A stretch of 64,000 bases of DNA from the NCBI RefSeq assembly GCF_032452875.1, contig NC_083884.1, positions 24,507,501 to 24,571,500 on the forward strand, written 5' to 3'. Origin of the DNA: Bos javanicus. Taxonomy: Eukaryota > Chordata > Mammalia > Artiodactyla > Bovidae. Shown piece by piece: positions 35,399 through 45,857 of the stretch (positions within the stretch are counted from its first letter, which is position 1; each line of letters starts with the position of its first letter). The notes below the pieces were generated by a model. The model did not search any database and was not told the DNA's origin. It saw only the letters and a list, made by a program, of their open reading frames with translations. Made by a program: the position numbers and the translations under genes.

Positions 35399-35927
35399 AT
35401 CAGCAGATGAATGGATAAAGAAAGCTGTGGTACATATACACAATGGAGTATTACTCAGCCATTAAAAAGAATACATTTGAATCAGTTCTAATGAGGTGGA
35501 TGAAACTGGAGCCTATTATACAGAGTGAAGTAAGCCAGAAAGAAAAACACCAATACAGTATACTAACGCATATATATGGAATTTAGAAAGATGATAACAA
35601 TAACCCTGTGTACGAGACAGCAAAATTGACGCTGATGTATGGAACAGTCTTATGGACTCTGTGGGAGAGGGAGAGGGTGGGAAGATTTGGGAGAATGGCA
35701 TTGAAACATGTAAAATATCATGTATGAAACGAGATGCCAGTCCAGGTTCAATGCATGATACTGGATGCTTGGGGCTAGTGCACTGGGACGACCCAGAGGG
35801 ATGGTATGGGGAGGGAGGAGGGAGGAGGGTTCAGGATGGGGAGCACATGTATACCTGTGATGGATTCATTTTGATATTTGGCAAAACTAATACAATTATG
35901 TAAAGTTTAAAAATAAAATAAAATTAA
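35399..35927 (+). mobile_element. Young 5'-truncated L1 (cattle/ruminant type), plus strand
   Basis: About 530 bp from the ORF2 C-terminus (frame with YIYTMEYYSAIKKN) through the 3' UTR to an A-rich tail. A perfect 19-bp target duplication, aaaaattgagagtatatcc, lies at 35380-35398 and 35928-35946, indicating a recent L1-machinery insertion. One extra A near 35416 puts the C-terminal residues in another frame. Confidence 0.95.
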
Positions 35928-36136
35928 AAAAATTGAGAGTATATCCCAAGAGTTCTTATCATGAGGAAATTATTTTTTTTTCTTTTTCTTTGATTTTGTA
36001 TCTATATAAGATTATGGATGTTGACTACATTTATTGTAGTAATTATTTCATGATGTATATGTCAGATCATTATGCTGTGTGTCTTAAGTTTATATAGTGT
36101 TCTGTGTCAATTATATCTCAATAAAACTGAAAGAAA

Positions 36137-37142
36137 AACATATTGATCAGTGTTTAGTATATGTTATGTGATTCAACTGTTTATGAAAAAATCCTTAGTA
36201 GGCCTAAACATTTGATAATGAAATTAAGTAAATTAAGTTGGATTTTGTAAGAGAGCTTTTTAAGCTTGGCTAACCATTTCAAAAGTACCTCATACCATAC
36301 TTTTATAATAACTATAGGGTAATAGAATTATATGTTCCCTAGTTAGAGTATATGATTATCTTGAAGGAAATTGTTTGATAGATTTTCAAAGTAATTGACA
36401 ACAAACTCTTTTCTATTTATCAAATATTTGTCACACATTTTAGTGTTTTTGAACTTTTATGTTCTTCAGATATTTAGGATTGTTCCAAGAGTAATCTTAA
36501 TATCCATCAACATAATTAAAAAAAATTTTCAACTGAGAAAAGAATGTGCATTTTCATTTTGACTCTGCTGCTGATCAGCTTGATTACATAGAATAAGTCA
36601 ACCTATCTTCTGAGACAACATTAAAAAAAGAACTTAAATGCTCTTGATATAATTTTGGATGATGGTATAAGATATCATGATTTCATGATTATGATATATC
36701 AAGATGATATGAAAGATAAAGTATCTCATATTTTGTCTCCATCTTTTGTTATAAATTACCTCTTGGGAATCAAATGGTGTAAACCATAGTCTTATCAGTT
36801 CCAATTTCTCACTGATGAAGGAAATATTTTCATGTGTCAAATTAACAAGGAAGTCCTTCAGCTTAACTGAACAGGATTGTGCAAGGCCTCCTGGTGTAGA
36901 CATGTAGGAATAAGAAAAAAAAAAAAAAAAACACTGACCTCAGTGTGTTCACAGAAAAATTTATGGAGGTAGAACTAGCATACATTGAACAATCAGCAGA
37001 ATAATCTATAATAAGATCAAGTGCTGAGTTTAGATACAAACTCCAGATATTTCTGATCTTAGAAAATGACTTCAATTTAAGTTTTATTCACATCCTTATA
37101 CTTAGTGTGATATTTATATCATTTAAGTCTTTCCTGTCCGTC
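36137..37142. other. Unassigned AT-rich stretch
   Basis: No gene seen. A-run at 36915-36931. Confidence 0.4.
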
Positions 37143-37335
37143 GCCAAGAGTCGGACACGACTGAGCGACTTCACTTTCACTTTTCACTTTCATGCATTGA
37201 AGAAGGAAATGGCAACCCACTCCAGTGTTCTCGGCTGGAGAATCCCAGGGACCGGGGAGGTTAGTGGGCTGCCGTCTATGGGGTCGCACAGAGTCGGACA
37301 CGACTGAAGGGACTTAGCAGCATCAGCAGCAGCCA
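37143..37335 (+). mobile_element. Bov-A2, 5'-truncated, plus strand
   Basis: Starts inside the first monomer ('gccaagagtcggacacgact') and includes the full second monomer with a 'cagcatcagcagcagc' end. Confidence 0.92.
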
Positions 37336-37339
37336 CATT

Positions 37340-37553
37340 ATTGCTGCCTAGTCACTCAGTCATGTCCAACTTTTTGTGTCCCCATGGACTGTAGCCTGTC
37401 ATGTTCCTCTGTCCATGGAATTCTCAGGCAAGAATACTGGAGTAGGGACCCATGCCCTACTCCAGGGGAACTTCCCGACTCAGGTATTGAACCTGCATCT
37501 CCTCTGTCTCCTGCATTGTAGGCAGATTCTTTACCTGCTGAACCAGTTGCTAT
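37340..37553 (-). mobile_element. Bov-tA SINE, minus strand
   Basis: Complete reverse copy, lying a few bases from the plus-strand Bov-A2, so the two form a tight inverted pair. Confidence 0.9.
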
Positions 37554-37759
37554 TTAAAGTTAATTTTAAATAAGATTAAGCTTTAAAAAACTCCTCGGTC
37601 ACAGTAGCTACATTTTATTTGACACATGTGACTGATGTTTACCATATCAGATAATGCCCCTCCCCAAAAAATAACCCCCAAATTTCCATTATTGCAGAAA
37701 ATTCTTTGGTCTTGCTTAAATAATTAAAAATAATTTGAGAGACAAAGATAATGATGATG
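37554..37759. other. Unassigned spacer
   Basis: Nothing recognised. Confidence 0.4.
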
Positions 37760-37838
37760 AAATAATTGAGTATTAAATGAGATAATGTATGTAAATTGCT
37801 TAGCCCAGTGCTTATCATAAAGTATAAATATAACATAT
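37760..37838 (+). repeat. MIR-like fragment
   Basis: 'attaaatgagataatgtatg' followed by 'aaattgcttagcccagtgct' is the well-preserved distal core of MIR. Confidence 0.65.
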
Positions 37839-37861
37839 TGTTACTGTCTTATTTATGTACT

Positions 37862-38190
37862 GGGTTTCCCTGGTGGCTTAAATGGTATAGAATCCACCTG
37901 CAATGCAGGAGACTCAGGTTCAACCCTTGTGTCAGGAAGATCCCCTGGAGAAGTGAATGGCTACCCACTCCAGTATTTTTGCCTGGAGAATTCCATGGAC
38001 AGAGGAGCCTAGCTGCTGCTGCTGCTGCTAAGTCGGTTCAGTCGTGTCCGACTCTGTGGGACCCCATGGACTGCAGCCTACCAGGCTCCCCCGTCCATGG
38101 AATTTTTCAGGCAAGAGTACCGGAGTGGGGGAGGAGCCTAGCAGGGGGTCGAAAAGAGTCGGACATGACTGAGTGACTAACATTTCCACT
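37862..38190 (+). mobile_element. Bov-tA SINE, plus strand, host of a nested SINE
   Basis: Complete tRNA head ('gggtttccctggtggcttaa', 'gcaatgcaggagactcaggt') and body to 38011, then continues at 38141-38190 after the nested element. Confidence 0.94.
38012..38131 (-). mobile_element. Bov-A2 monomer nested in Bov-tA, minus strand
   Basis: (CTG)n start, one monomer, flanked by the perfect 10-mer gaggagccta (38002-38011 and 38131-38140) made from the host SINE. Confidence 0.93.
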
Positions 38191-38454
38191 TTTAATATAT
38201 AGATAAATGATATATGTTAATCTTATTAGTAATCATTGTATTATTGTGTATTAAGAAATTTGAAATACAGTTTTTACATATAGAAATTAGCCTCCAAAAG
38301 ACCACTTAGCTTAAATCCTAGATGTGCAATAGGATTGGAACCTAGATTTTCCTAAAGTAGAAATTCTTGTCCCTTTCCCTGAATGATACAGTCTCCCTAG
38401 ACTAAAAAGAACGAGCAAACGCCATGCATCTGTTTTGAAGTGATAGAGGAAGAA
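38191..38454. other. Unassigned AT-rich stretch
   Basis: Nothing recognised. Confidence 0.4.
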
Positions 38455-38545
38455 CATACTATTGAGCATCTCCTATCTGCCAGACCTTTCTTATAAATTT
38501 AATCATTACTAGAATCAAATGAGGTAAATTTGATTTTCTCTAAAG
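38455..38545 (-). repeat. MIR/L2-like fragment
   Basis: 'attgagcatctcctatctgc', 'cagacctttcttataaattt', 'aatgaggtaaa' resemble a reverse MIR-type core. Weak. Confidence 0.4.
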
Positions 38546-39462
38546 ATTATTGTTTAGACTCCAGAGACTGTCACTTCATTAACTAACACAACTAATTTTA
38601 ACAGCTTTCTCCACTAGCACAGTTTGTTCTTTTTTCTCAACTTTATTCTGTATTTATGTCTAATTTATTTTTCTTTAAGGTTCAAAATTTTCTCATTGTG
38701 TCCAATATTCCATGTTGCTGTTGTGGTACTACTATGGAAAATAGTGTAAACTAAATACTCATTGTATACTCAATGGAAATGAATTAAAGTATATACATCT
38801 GTGTGTTTATATATGCATATATACATTTATATATAAATTTTGTGTATTTGAATGAAATATCAACTACAGAGATACATATGACAATCATTTGTTAAATGGA
38901 ATGTAAGGCCCGATAGTTTATGCAAGCATTGTTTAGTGTTCCATAAATAAAGACAGGCTATTTGCATTGATGAATATAAAATGTGCTAAGATGAACAAAC
39001 ACCAGACATAATTATTAAATGGGAGTGACAGGAAATAGATAAAAAGCTCCATAGTGTTCCTTGAATGCAAGTTAAAAAGAAAACAGACATATTCAGCTAA
39101 ACAAAATGCAGATGGATATCTGTTACATTTTTAATTTTAGTAAGTTTATGTCAACATATTTCAACACTAGATGTCAATATTTTAAATTCACAGACCAATG
39201 TTTGCTAAAAGATACTTTAATGGTATTTTTATAACACTCACATCTTTTGCTAAAAAATACAATGAGACATGTAAATAGTATTAGTGAAAAATAGTTATAA
39301 AAATGTTACTTGTTTTATATTAAGTAATTAAATGTTTGGAATGCTTCCAAAGATGGACAGTTAACCACTAAGATTGACCATGATGATCATACCAGAAAGT
39401 TGATGTTTGAGGGGTGACAGTTTTGCCTATATCCTTGCCCAGTCCTATATTTTTGTCCTGTT
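38546..39462. other. Unassigned AT-rich stretch
   Basis: No gene or recognised transposon. Confidence 0.4.
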
Positions 39463-39474
39463 ATCAACCACAAG

Positions 39475-39746
39475 CTGCTGCTGCTAAGTCACTTCAGTCG
39501 TGTCCGACTCTGTGCGACCCAATAGACAGCAGCCCACCAGGCCCCACCGTCCCTGGGATTCTCCAGGCAAGAACACTGGAGTGGGTTGCCATTTCCTTCT
39601 CCAATGCATGCAAGTGAAAAGTGAAAGTGAAGTCGCTCAGTCGCGTCCGACCCCCAGCAACCCCATGGACTGCAGCCCACCAGGCTCCTCTGTCCGTGGG
39701 AGTCTCCAGGCAAGAGTACTGGAGTGGGGTGCCATTGCCTTCTCCA
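39475..39746 (-). mobile_element. Bov-A2 SINE, minus strand
   Basis: Complete copy with a perfect 12-bp duplication atcaaccacaag at 39463-39474 and 39747-39758. The long frames on both strands here (39489-39869, 39494-39763, 39500-39820) are readings of the SINE, not genes. Confidence 0.96.
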
Positions 39747-39758
39747 ATCAACCACAAG

Positions 39759-41224
39759 GGCAAGTCTCAAAGAAGAATCTTCAGGTAGGCAAGTTCCACT
39801 CATTGCTCTCCTATCAGTGACCAGATTGGACAAAGAAGCATGTGCTTTTAGTTGTTCTGTTCGTCCCACCTTTGCACCAATTGTGTGGGAAGGTCCTTAC
39901 CTTCACATCTTGCTCTGCTTTTAGCCAGCTCAACAATTCCTTCCCCAGTCATAAAACCTATGGACAAATTTTTCCTTGCTTGGCATTTTTGCTTCACATC
40001 TGCTATAGAGTTTCTAGCCTTGTGAATTATGCATATGAATAATTGGAAGAAAAGTGTAAGTTTATTTATTGTGTTCAAGTTCCTGTGTCTAGCAGATAAA
40101 TTTCACATTAAGGTGATTTTCTAGTAATAAAAAAGATATCTCTAGGAACATATTTCAAATAGATCTTTCTTACGGCCTTCAACATTATGAACAGGAATAG
40201 AAAACTAATGAAATTAATTAGCAAACTAACAACTTAAATCCTGATGTATGTAAACAAAGCTACTGCTAAAACTGGAAAGGAACAGTTTGTTCTTCATTGC
40301 AATTCCTAGTTGAAGACAAAATTTCCATTTTATCTTAGTAATTACTGACACAAAATTCTTTCATTGTGCCTGTAAATATTTGCTATTTATAGTTATTTCT
40401 CAGTTAAAAAATCTTAATAGTTTTACAAGTACTCTGTTCATTGACCAAAGTTTTATATCAAGACTAGAGAAAGTGTTATATCCAGATCCTTATTTCTCAT
40501 TCTCACATATCTTTAAAATAGATGGGAAAGCTAGCCCTGGCTTCTATCAAGTCCTTTGCTGCATTAAAGAAACAAACAAAACATTAAATGGCATTTATTA
40601 AGCATTTTAAACAACTGATTTTATACAGAGTCAGTTTAATGCTTTGAAATAGTTTAGTAAAATAGTTTCAACAAATTCACAACTATTTCTAATGGGAAGG
40701 AGAGGAAATAAGAGATAAATGGAAATACTAGAGGAAGAAGAGCCCACCGTATGTTTCAAATACACTGATGCAGGCTGTAGATATTGTTGAATAGCTTTGC
40801 TCTCTTAAAGTTTCAGTCCTAACATTTTGCCCTCAGGGAAATTTTACTCCCTGTAATACCTTTCTTACATTTCCTAAAGTATCTAGATTTGTGAAAGTTT
40901 ACAAATATCAGAATAAATACTTAGAAATACCACATACAGATACTCATACTAAATGAAAATAAAAGGACTTGTTATAATTAGAGCAGATACAATAAAACAA
41001 AGTAGAATGAAATGTTCCATGCACCACCCCCCCACCTTTAGAGCAATATACTATTATATAAAATCTTAGGCCTCCTTAGTCTCATTTCATTTTATTGTTA
41101 ATTTTTCAATAAAATATTTTAGCTACATGGTCACCATAAGTTTTGTGTATTCTTTTCCCAAATTCAATTTTTCTTAGTCAACCATCTGAATATCTTCAAA
41201 AACCTCGTTAAAAGTTTGAGTTAT
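39759..41224. other. Unassigned AT-rich stretch
   Basis: No gene recognised. Small frames at 39842-40042 and 40380-40601 have no recognisable domain. Confidence 0.4.
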
Positions 41225-41400
41225 GTTTGGCTGTCTTTTATTGAGCATTTGCTTTGCCAGACATGCTCTAAGTACAGATGACACAAGGATAATTAACTGA
41301 TTATGTTCTTGTTTTTTATGGTCTTGCAAGGAAGGAGTCACAAATCATTCCAGTTAAGTGTGATAAGCATAAAGACAAGGGGTAGACAGATATTTCTGGT
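41225..41400 (-). repeat. MIR/L2-like fragment
   Basis: 'ttattgagcatttgctttgc' and 'cagacatgctctaagtacag' followed by degraded sequence. Confidence 0.45.
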
Positions 41401-41454
41401 CTAGTTTCAGATGACTGTACAGAATAGGACTCAGGCTTGACTATGTGATATCAG

Positions 41455-41948
41455 CTGATCACAAAACTGGTCTCTTGACAATTTCTCCCATCCCTGTGGA
41501 TATGCCACTCCTTCCCTCCAAACAGTGAGTGAGTTTCACATTGTTTTTGAATGTGGGCTGCTGATGAGATTTGCTTTAACCCATACAAAGTGGTAGAAGT
41601 GATACAGTGTTACTTTTAGGCCTAGGCCTTAAGAGGCCTTGCAGCTTCTGTTACCTTCTCTTGGGAAGCAGTATCATAAAGAAGTCTAGATACCTCTGAG
41701 AAGAGAGAGTCCTTGGAAACAGAAAGGTCCCAGATGACAACTGACTTGGAAATGGAGAAAGAGAGACTCAGCCATCCTCAACCATTGTAGCAATAGCTGG
41801 TGAAGCAACAGCAATGTCAGGGATGCCATTTAGATGCTATACTCCAGGTGACTTGTCCCAGACACCACGTAAGTGCCTGTCTGACCAAGGTACAGAATAA
41901 TCACGAGCAAATTCATTTTTGTCATTTTAAGCAAGTAAGTATGGTTGG
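41455..41948 (+). repeat. MLT1-type LTR remnant (MaLR)
   Basis: Blocks in the order of an old MaLR long terminal repeat: 'atgtgggctgctgatgagat', 'ggtagaagtgatacagtgtt', 'cttaagaggccttgcagctt', 'ctttgggaagcag'-like region, then 'gtcattttaagcaagtaag'. It is non-coding LTR sequence only; no internal retroviral genes are next to it. Confidence 0.6.
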
Positions 41949-41967
41949 TTGCATACCAGTAAGCTTC

Positions 41968-42148
41968 CAATTTAGCACAGTGGTAAAGAATTTGCCTACC
42001 AATGCAGGAGAAATCCCCAGGAGTAGGAAATGGCAACCCACTCCAGTATTTTTGCCTGAAGAATCCCATGGACAGAGAAGCCTGGCAGGCTATAGTCCAT
42101 GGAGTTGCAAAGACTCGGACACAACTGAGTGACTGAGCATGAGCACAT
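41968..42148 (+). mobile_element. Bov-tA SINE with internal deletion, plus strand
   Basis: Head 'agcacagtggtaaagaattt' and 'accaatgcaggag', then directly 'aaatccccaggagtaggaaa': the B-box part of the tRNA-like head is missing. Body is complete. Confidence 0.88.
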
Positions 42149-43383
42149 AAGATAAGGGAAAATATGATTAATACAAAACTGAGAATAGACATGGAGGTGG
42201 GCAGTTAGAATACAAGATTCAAAGATTCAAGGGTGTTCCAAACTCTAAAATTTAAAATTCATATGAGTAACATATGATGATATGCCTAACAATAGAACCA
42301 ATTATTTGTCCTTAATTACAGTTTTAACTGGGTAACTAGAACTTGTTTGTACAGTATTCATAAGTACATAAAACTGTGTATTTTCAGTAAATCTGGCTGT
42401 GTTTTTCTCTTATATTCTTTTTTTCTATGCATTATAGATGATTTCCCTCCAAGACCCATATGTCCTGAGACTTTCCAGGTGCTCAGGTGAGGTGGGCTAG
42501 AGGAAATAAAGTAACATGGATTTGCATTCTAAAATGTTATCTTGATAACTAATAAATCTAACCTTTCCAGGCGGATGTATGGAGGTAAAGGTACCAATTG
42601 ATCATGTTGGCACTTAGGTGTTGCTCATTCTGCAAAGGCCACGTTAATTCAAATTGATGTGATTCAAATTAACCTTAATCAGCTTCTACACAGACTGTGA
42701 TTCCATTACAGGATACATTGCAATTAGATTTCTCCTGTCTCTTTATCTGCCCCATGCCCTTATGAAAGGGTTTACATTTTTTCTTTTGGCTTTTTGGATG
42801 TTAAGATTTTTAATAATAATCATCCATTTACACATATCCTGTTATCATTACTGGCTTCAAGATTGACTTTTCACATATTTACTCTTTGGTTTTGTTTACT
42901 CTAAAATGTATAAACACCTGGATTAGTGTGACCTATATTAATCTTAGGCATTTTCACTTGGCTTGAATGTTAGGGAGCTTTAAGAGAAGATGAGCCAGAT
43001 ACAATATGTATGCACTATTTTTTGTTAATAAACCAAATGTACCATGTTTAGGGATCTAAGTAATTAAGATATTTATAAACTTGAACATATACCATAAAGG
43101 GTGATAAATACACCTTTGAAAACATAAGTGTGAATGAATTTAGAGGAATATGGTCTTTGCAAAGTATCACTATTTCTATTTTAATTATGTAGACAATTTT
43201 TTAATTTTCTTTCTATTTCATCCTTATGCTCTTGGGATAATTTTGGAAGTCAATGCTTCCCTATAAGGATGCTAAAGTATTCTTTCATATGATATATTTT
43301 AGAAACTTTGCCTTCAGTTTTATTCTAAAACGAAAAGAGTAAACTTTGGTTTTATCACCTTCTATATCAGAGCTCTGATCATA
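42149..43383. other. Unassigned AT-rich stretch
   Basis: No gene seen. Confidence 0.4.
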
Positions 43384-43407
43384 TGTTCAGTGAATACTGC
43401 TGAGAGA
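43384..43407 (+). repeat. 24-bp repeat, first copy
   Basis: Identical over 24 bases to 44874-44897; starts tgttcagtgaat and ends ctgagaga. Confidence 0.7.
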
Positions 43408-43444
43408 TGTGAGGCCATAAAAGGAGACTGGCTTCATTTGAATA

Positions 43445-43921
43445 TGTGAAGTGAAGTGAATGAAAATTGCTCAGTCATGTCTGAGTCTTTGTAACCCCAT
43501 GGACTGTAGCCTGCCAGACTCCTCTGTCCATTGAATTATCCAGGCCAGAATACTGGAGTGGGTTCTCTTCTCCTAGGAATCTTCCCAACCCAGGGATGGA
43601 ACCCAGGTCTCCTGCATTGCTGCTGCTGCTGCTAAGTCACTTCAGTCGTGTCCAACTCTGTGTGACCCCAGAGATGGAATCCCCGTCCCTGGGATTCTCC
43701 AGGCAAGAACACTGGAGTGGGTTGCCATTTCCTTCTCCAATGCATGAAAGTGAAAAGTGAAAGGGAAGTCGCTCAGTCATGTCCCAATCTTAGCGACCCC
43801 ATGGACTGCAGCCTACCAGGCTCCTCCGTCCCTGGGATTTGCCAGGCAAGAGTACTGGAGTGGGGTGCCATCGCCTGCATTGCAGGAGGATTCTTTACCA
43901 GCTGAGCTACTAGGGAAGCCC
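43445..43921 (-). mobile_element. Bov-tA SINE, minus strand, host of a nested Bov-A2
   Basis: Pieces 43445-43620 and 43884-43921 make one reverse Bov-tA: body first, tRNA head split by the nested element. A short 'gtgaagtgaagtgaa' tract lies at its 3' end. Confidence 0.93.
43621..43873 (-). mobile_element. Bov-A2 nested in Bov-tA, minus strand
   Basis: Complete Bov-A2 flanked by the perfect 10-mer cctgcattgc (43611-43620 and 43874-43883), which comes from the tRNA-like head of the host. Confidence 0.95.
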
Positions 43922-43944
43922 TATTTGAATATAGTTCCACCCTA

Positions 43945-44058
43945 AGCAGTGTTACCCTCTATAAGTTACTGAGCCTCTCTGTTCTCCATCTACAAATAGG
44001 TATGATGCTACCCACATCTTAGGATAGTTGTGAGAATGGAATAAGTACATGCATGTAT
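43945..44058 (+). repeat. MIR-like fragment
   Basis: 'ataagttactgagcctctct', 'ctccatctacaaataggtat', 'tagttgtgagaatggaataa' follow the MIR core. Confidence 0.6.
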
Positions 44059-45388
44059 ATTTCTATTTCCTACATAAGCAATGGCTTGCCACAAATTATA
44101 AAGTAACAACTAACTTAATTAGAACCCAGTACTTAATTCAGATAATTGTATATCTGATATCCTTCAGATTAAAACTGAAAACCATGGTAAGCATCAAGGA
44201 CAATTTCATGGGTGTGAATTTTTTCTAAAAAACTCTGACAAGATACGTAATTTAAGACACATTTACCTATAATATGACAAAATGCCCTTCATTGTATAGA
44301 ATGTAGTTTCATAAAACAAAGGCCATTTGGAACCTATTGAATTGCTGTTAAGTAGTGCAGTGATATGATTAGACGTGTGAAATTTAGAGAGATCCATCTC
44401 TTCCAGCATGGAGAAGGCAAGGGAGGTATCATGGGGGTTGGGTGGGCAAAACAGGGGACAGAGAGGTCATTTGTGGCTCCAGCATTCATTCAGTATAAAG
44501 ATGCTTTTCCTCTATAGATGGTAGTGGCAGAACAGAAGCACATAAGTGGTAGCTTTGTCCATGAGAAACCAATATAAATATTATAAATTAAAGCAACCTA
44601 GTTTGCACAGCCTTAGAAAAACAAGGGTCATCAGTTATTGCAAAATTCTATAAAAGACCATTATGTGAATTTCTGAACACACCAAGTATTACATTTGCTT
44701 ATGCTTAATATGCTTTTCCCCATGGGTGAAATGCTTGAAAGATGAACAGTGGAATTTCAATGAATTTATTTTTTCTAAAGATATAGTTTTTAAAAAATAT
44801 ATCATAAGTATGCCCTTTCATATTTTTCGGTTCATGGAATAATAGTCTAATCTTGATATTTTCTTTCTAAATTTGTTCAGTGAATACTGCTGAGAGAGAT
44901 AGAAGGGAGCTTATATGTATAATTTGTAACTTTAAAAATAGAATAATTTCAGTGGTCAAAGTTCTTGGGATTTTGTAGCTGAAGAGATGAAATATTTGGA
45001 GTCATGAAGTTCAATGAATGAGGGAAAAATATCACCAGATATCTTCCCTTGTGGCCGGTACAGTTTGCCAAAATGAGAGGAGGACTTGTTATGAAAGGAA
45101 ATACTGTATACTGTCTCACTAGTGAAGTTAGGAAAAGTGCCTGAGATGGCCATAGGGTCTCTGGTCAGCTGGTCTAAGCATCCTTCACTTTGAGAGATAT
45201 AGGAGAATCTCTTTGTTCAGGGGAGAATCAGATTTAAGTTAAGAGTCCAATCATGATAGTAACAAACAGAAGAATGAGAACGTAGGGGCACAAGTTAACC
45301 AGGAAATCAGGGCCCAGAGATACAGCAGAAAGAATTAAATGGGATAATATCTGTATATTTTCTGGCAGCATAATAAGTATTTGTGTTC
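44059..45388. other. Unassigned stretch
   Basis: No gene seen. Includes the second copy of the 24-bp repeat at 44874-44897. Confidence 0.4.
44874..44897 (+). repeat. 24-bp repeat, second copy
   Basis: Exact match to 43384-43407; sequence around the two copies is otherwise not alike. Confidence 0.7.
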
Positions 45389-45401
45389 CTTAGATGTTTA
45401 T

Positions 45402-45609
45402 AGGGCTTCCCCGATGTCTCAAACGGTAAAGCGACTGCCTGCAATACAGGAGACCTGGGTTCGATCCCTGGGTTATGAAGTTCCCCTGGAGAAAGAAATG
45501 GCAACCCACTCCAGTACTCTTGCCTGGAAAATCCCATGGACTGAGGAGCCTGGTAGGCTACAGTCCGTGGTGTTACAAAAAGTCGGACATGACTGAGCAA
45601 CTTCACTCA
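45402..45609 (+). mobile_element. Bov-tA SINE, plus strand, first of a target-sharing pair
   Basis: Complete tRNA head and body. Flanked by cttagatgtttat at 45389-45401 and 45610-45622. Confidence 0.95.
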
Positions 45610-45622
45610 CTTAGATGTTTAT

Positions 45623-45843
45623 GGGCTTCCTTAGTGGCTCAGACGGTAAAGAATCTGCCTGCAATGCAGGAGACCTGGGATTGATGCCTAGGTCAGGAAG
45701 ATCCCCTGGAGAAGGAATGGCTACCCAATTTAGTATTCTTGCCCGAAGAATTTCATGGACAGAGGAGCCTGGCTAGCTACAGTCCATAGGGTCACAAAGA
45801 GTCATAGGGTCACAAAGACACAACTGAGTGACTTTCACTTTTA
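45623..45843 (+). mobile_element. Bov-tA SINE, plus strand, second of a target-sharing pair
   Basis: Complete. Its left flank is the target copy shared with the previous SINE (45610-45622); its right flank at 45844-45857 is the same site with one extra A. An internal 18-bp tandem duplication lies at 45785-45818. Confidence 0.95.
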
Positions 45844-45857
45844 CTTAAGATGTTTAT

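Larger units (their letters stand above)
35101..36136 (+). mobile_element. Old L1 3' end (L1M type), host of two nested insertions
   Basis: Three pieces of one L1 3' UTR: 35101-35218 ('caaaatgtacaaacttccag', 'aatgtacaacatgattaatg'), 35372-35398, and 35947-36136 ('gttcttatcatgaggaaatt', 'ttatggatgttgactacatt', 'atctcaataaaactg'). They are in the same order as in the copy at 7.3-7.6 kb, which is uninterrupted. Confidence 0.8.

Noticed and set aside
39489..39869. 126-codon minus-strand frame and its neighbours
   Set aside because: They translate Bov-A2. The same protein-like phrases recur wherever this SINE occurs, so they are not genes.
43384..44897. 24-bp repeat as target duplication of a 1.5-kb insertion
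   Set aside because: The sequence between is a mixture of independent old and young repeats with no tail or terminal structure of one element.
45402..45480. tRNA gene-like A and B boxes in Bov-tA heads
   Set aside because: The box-like sequences belong to the tRNA-derived SINE head and are followed by the SINE body, not a tRNA acceptor end.
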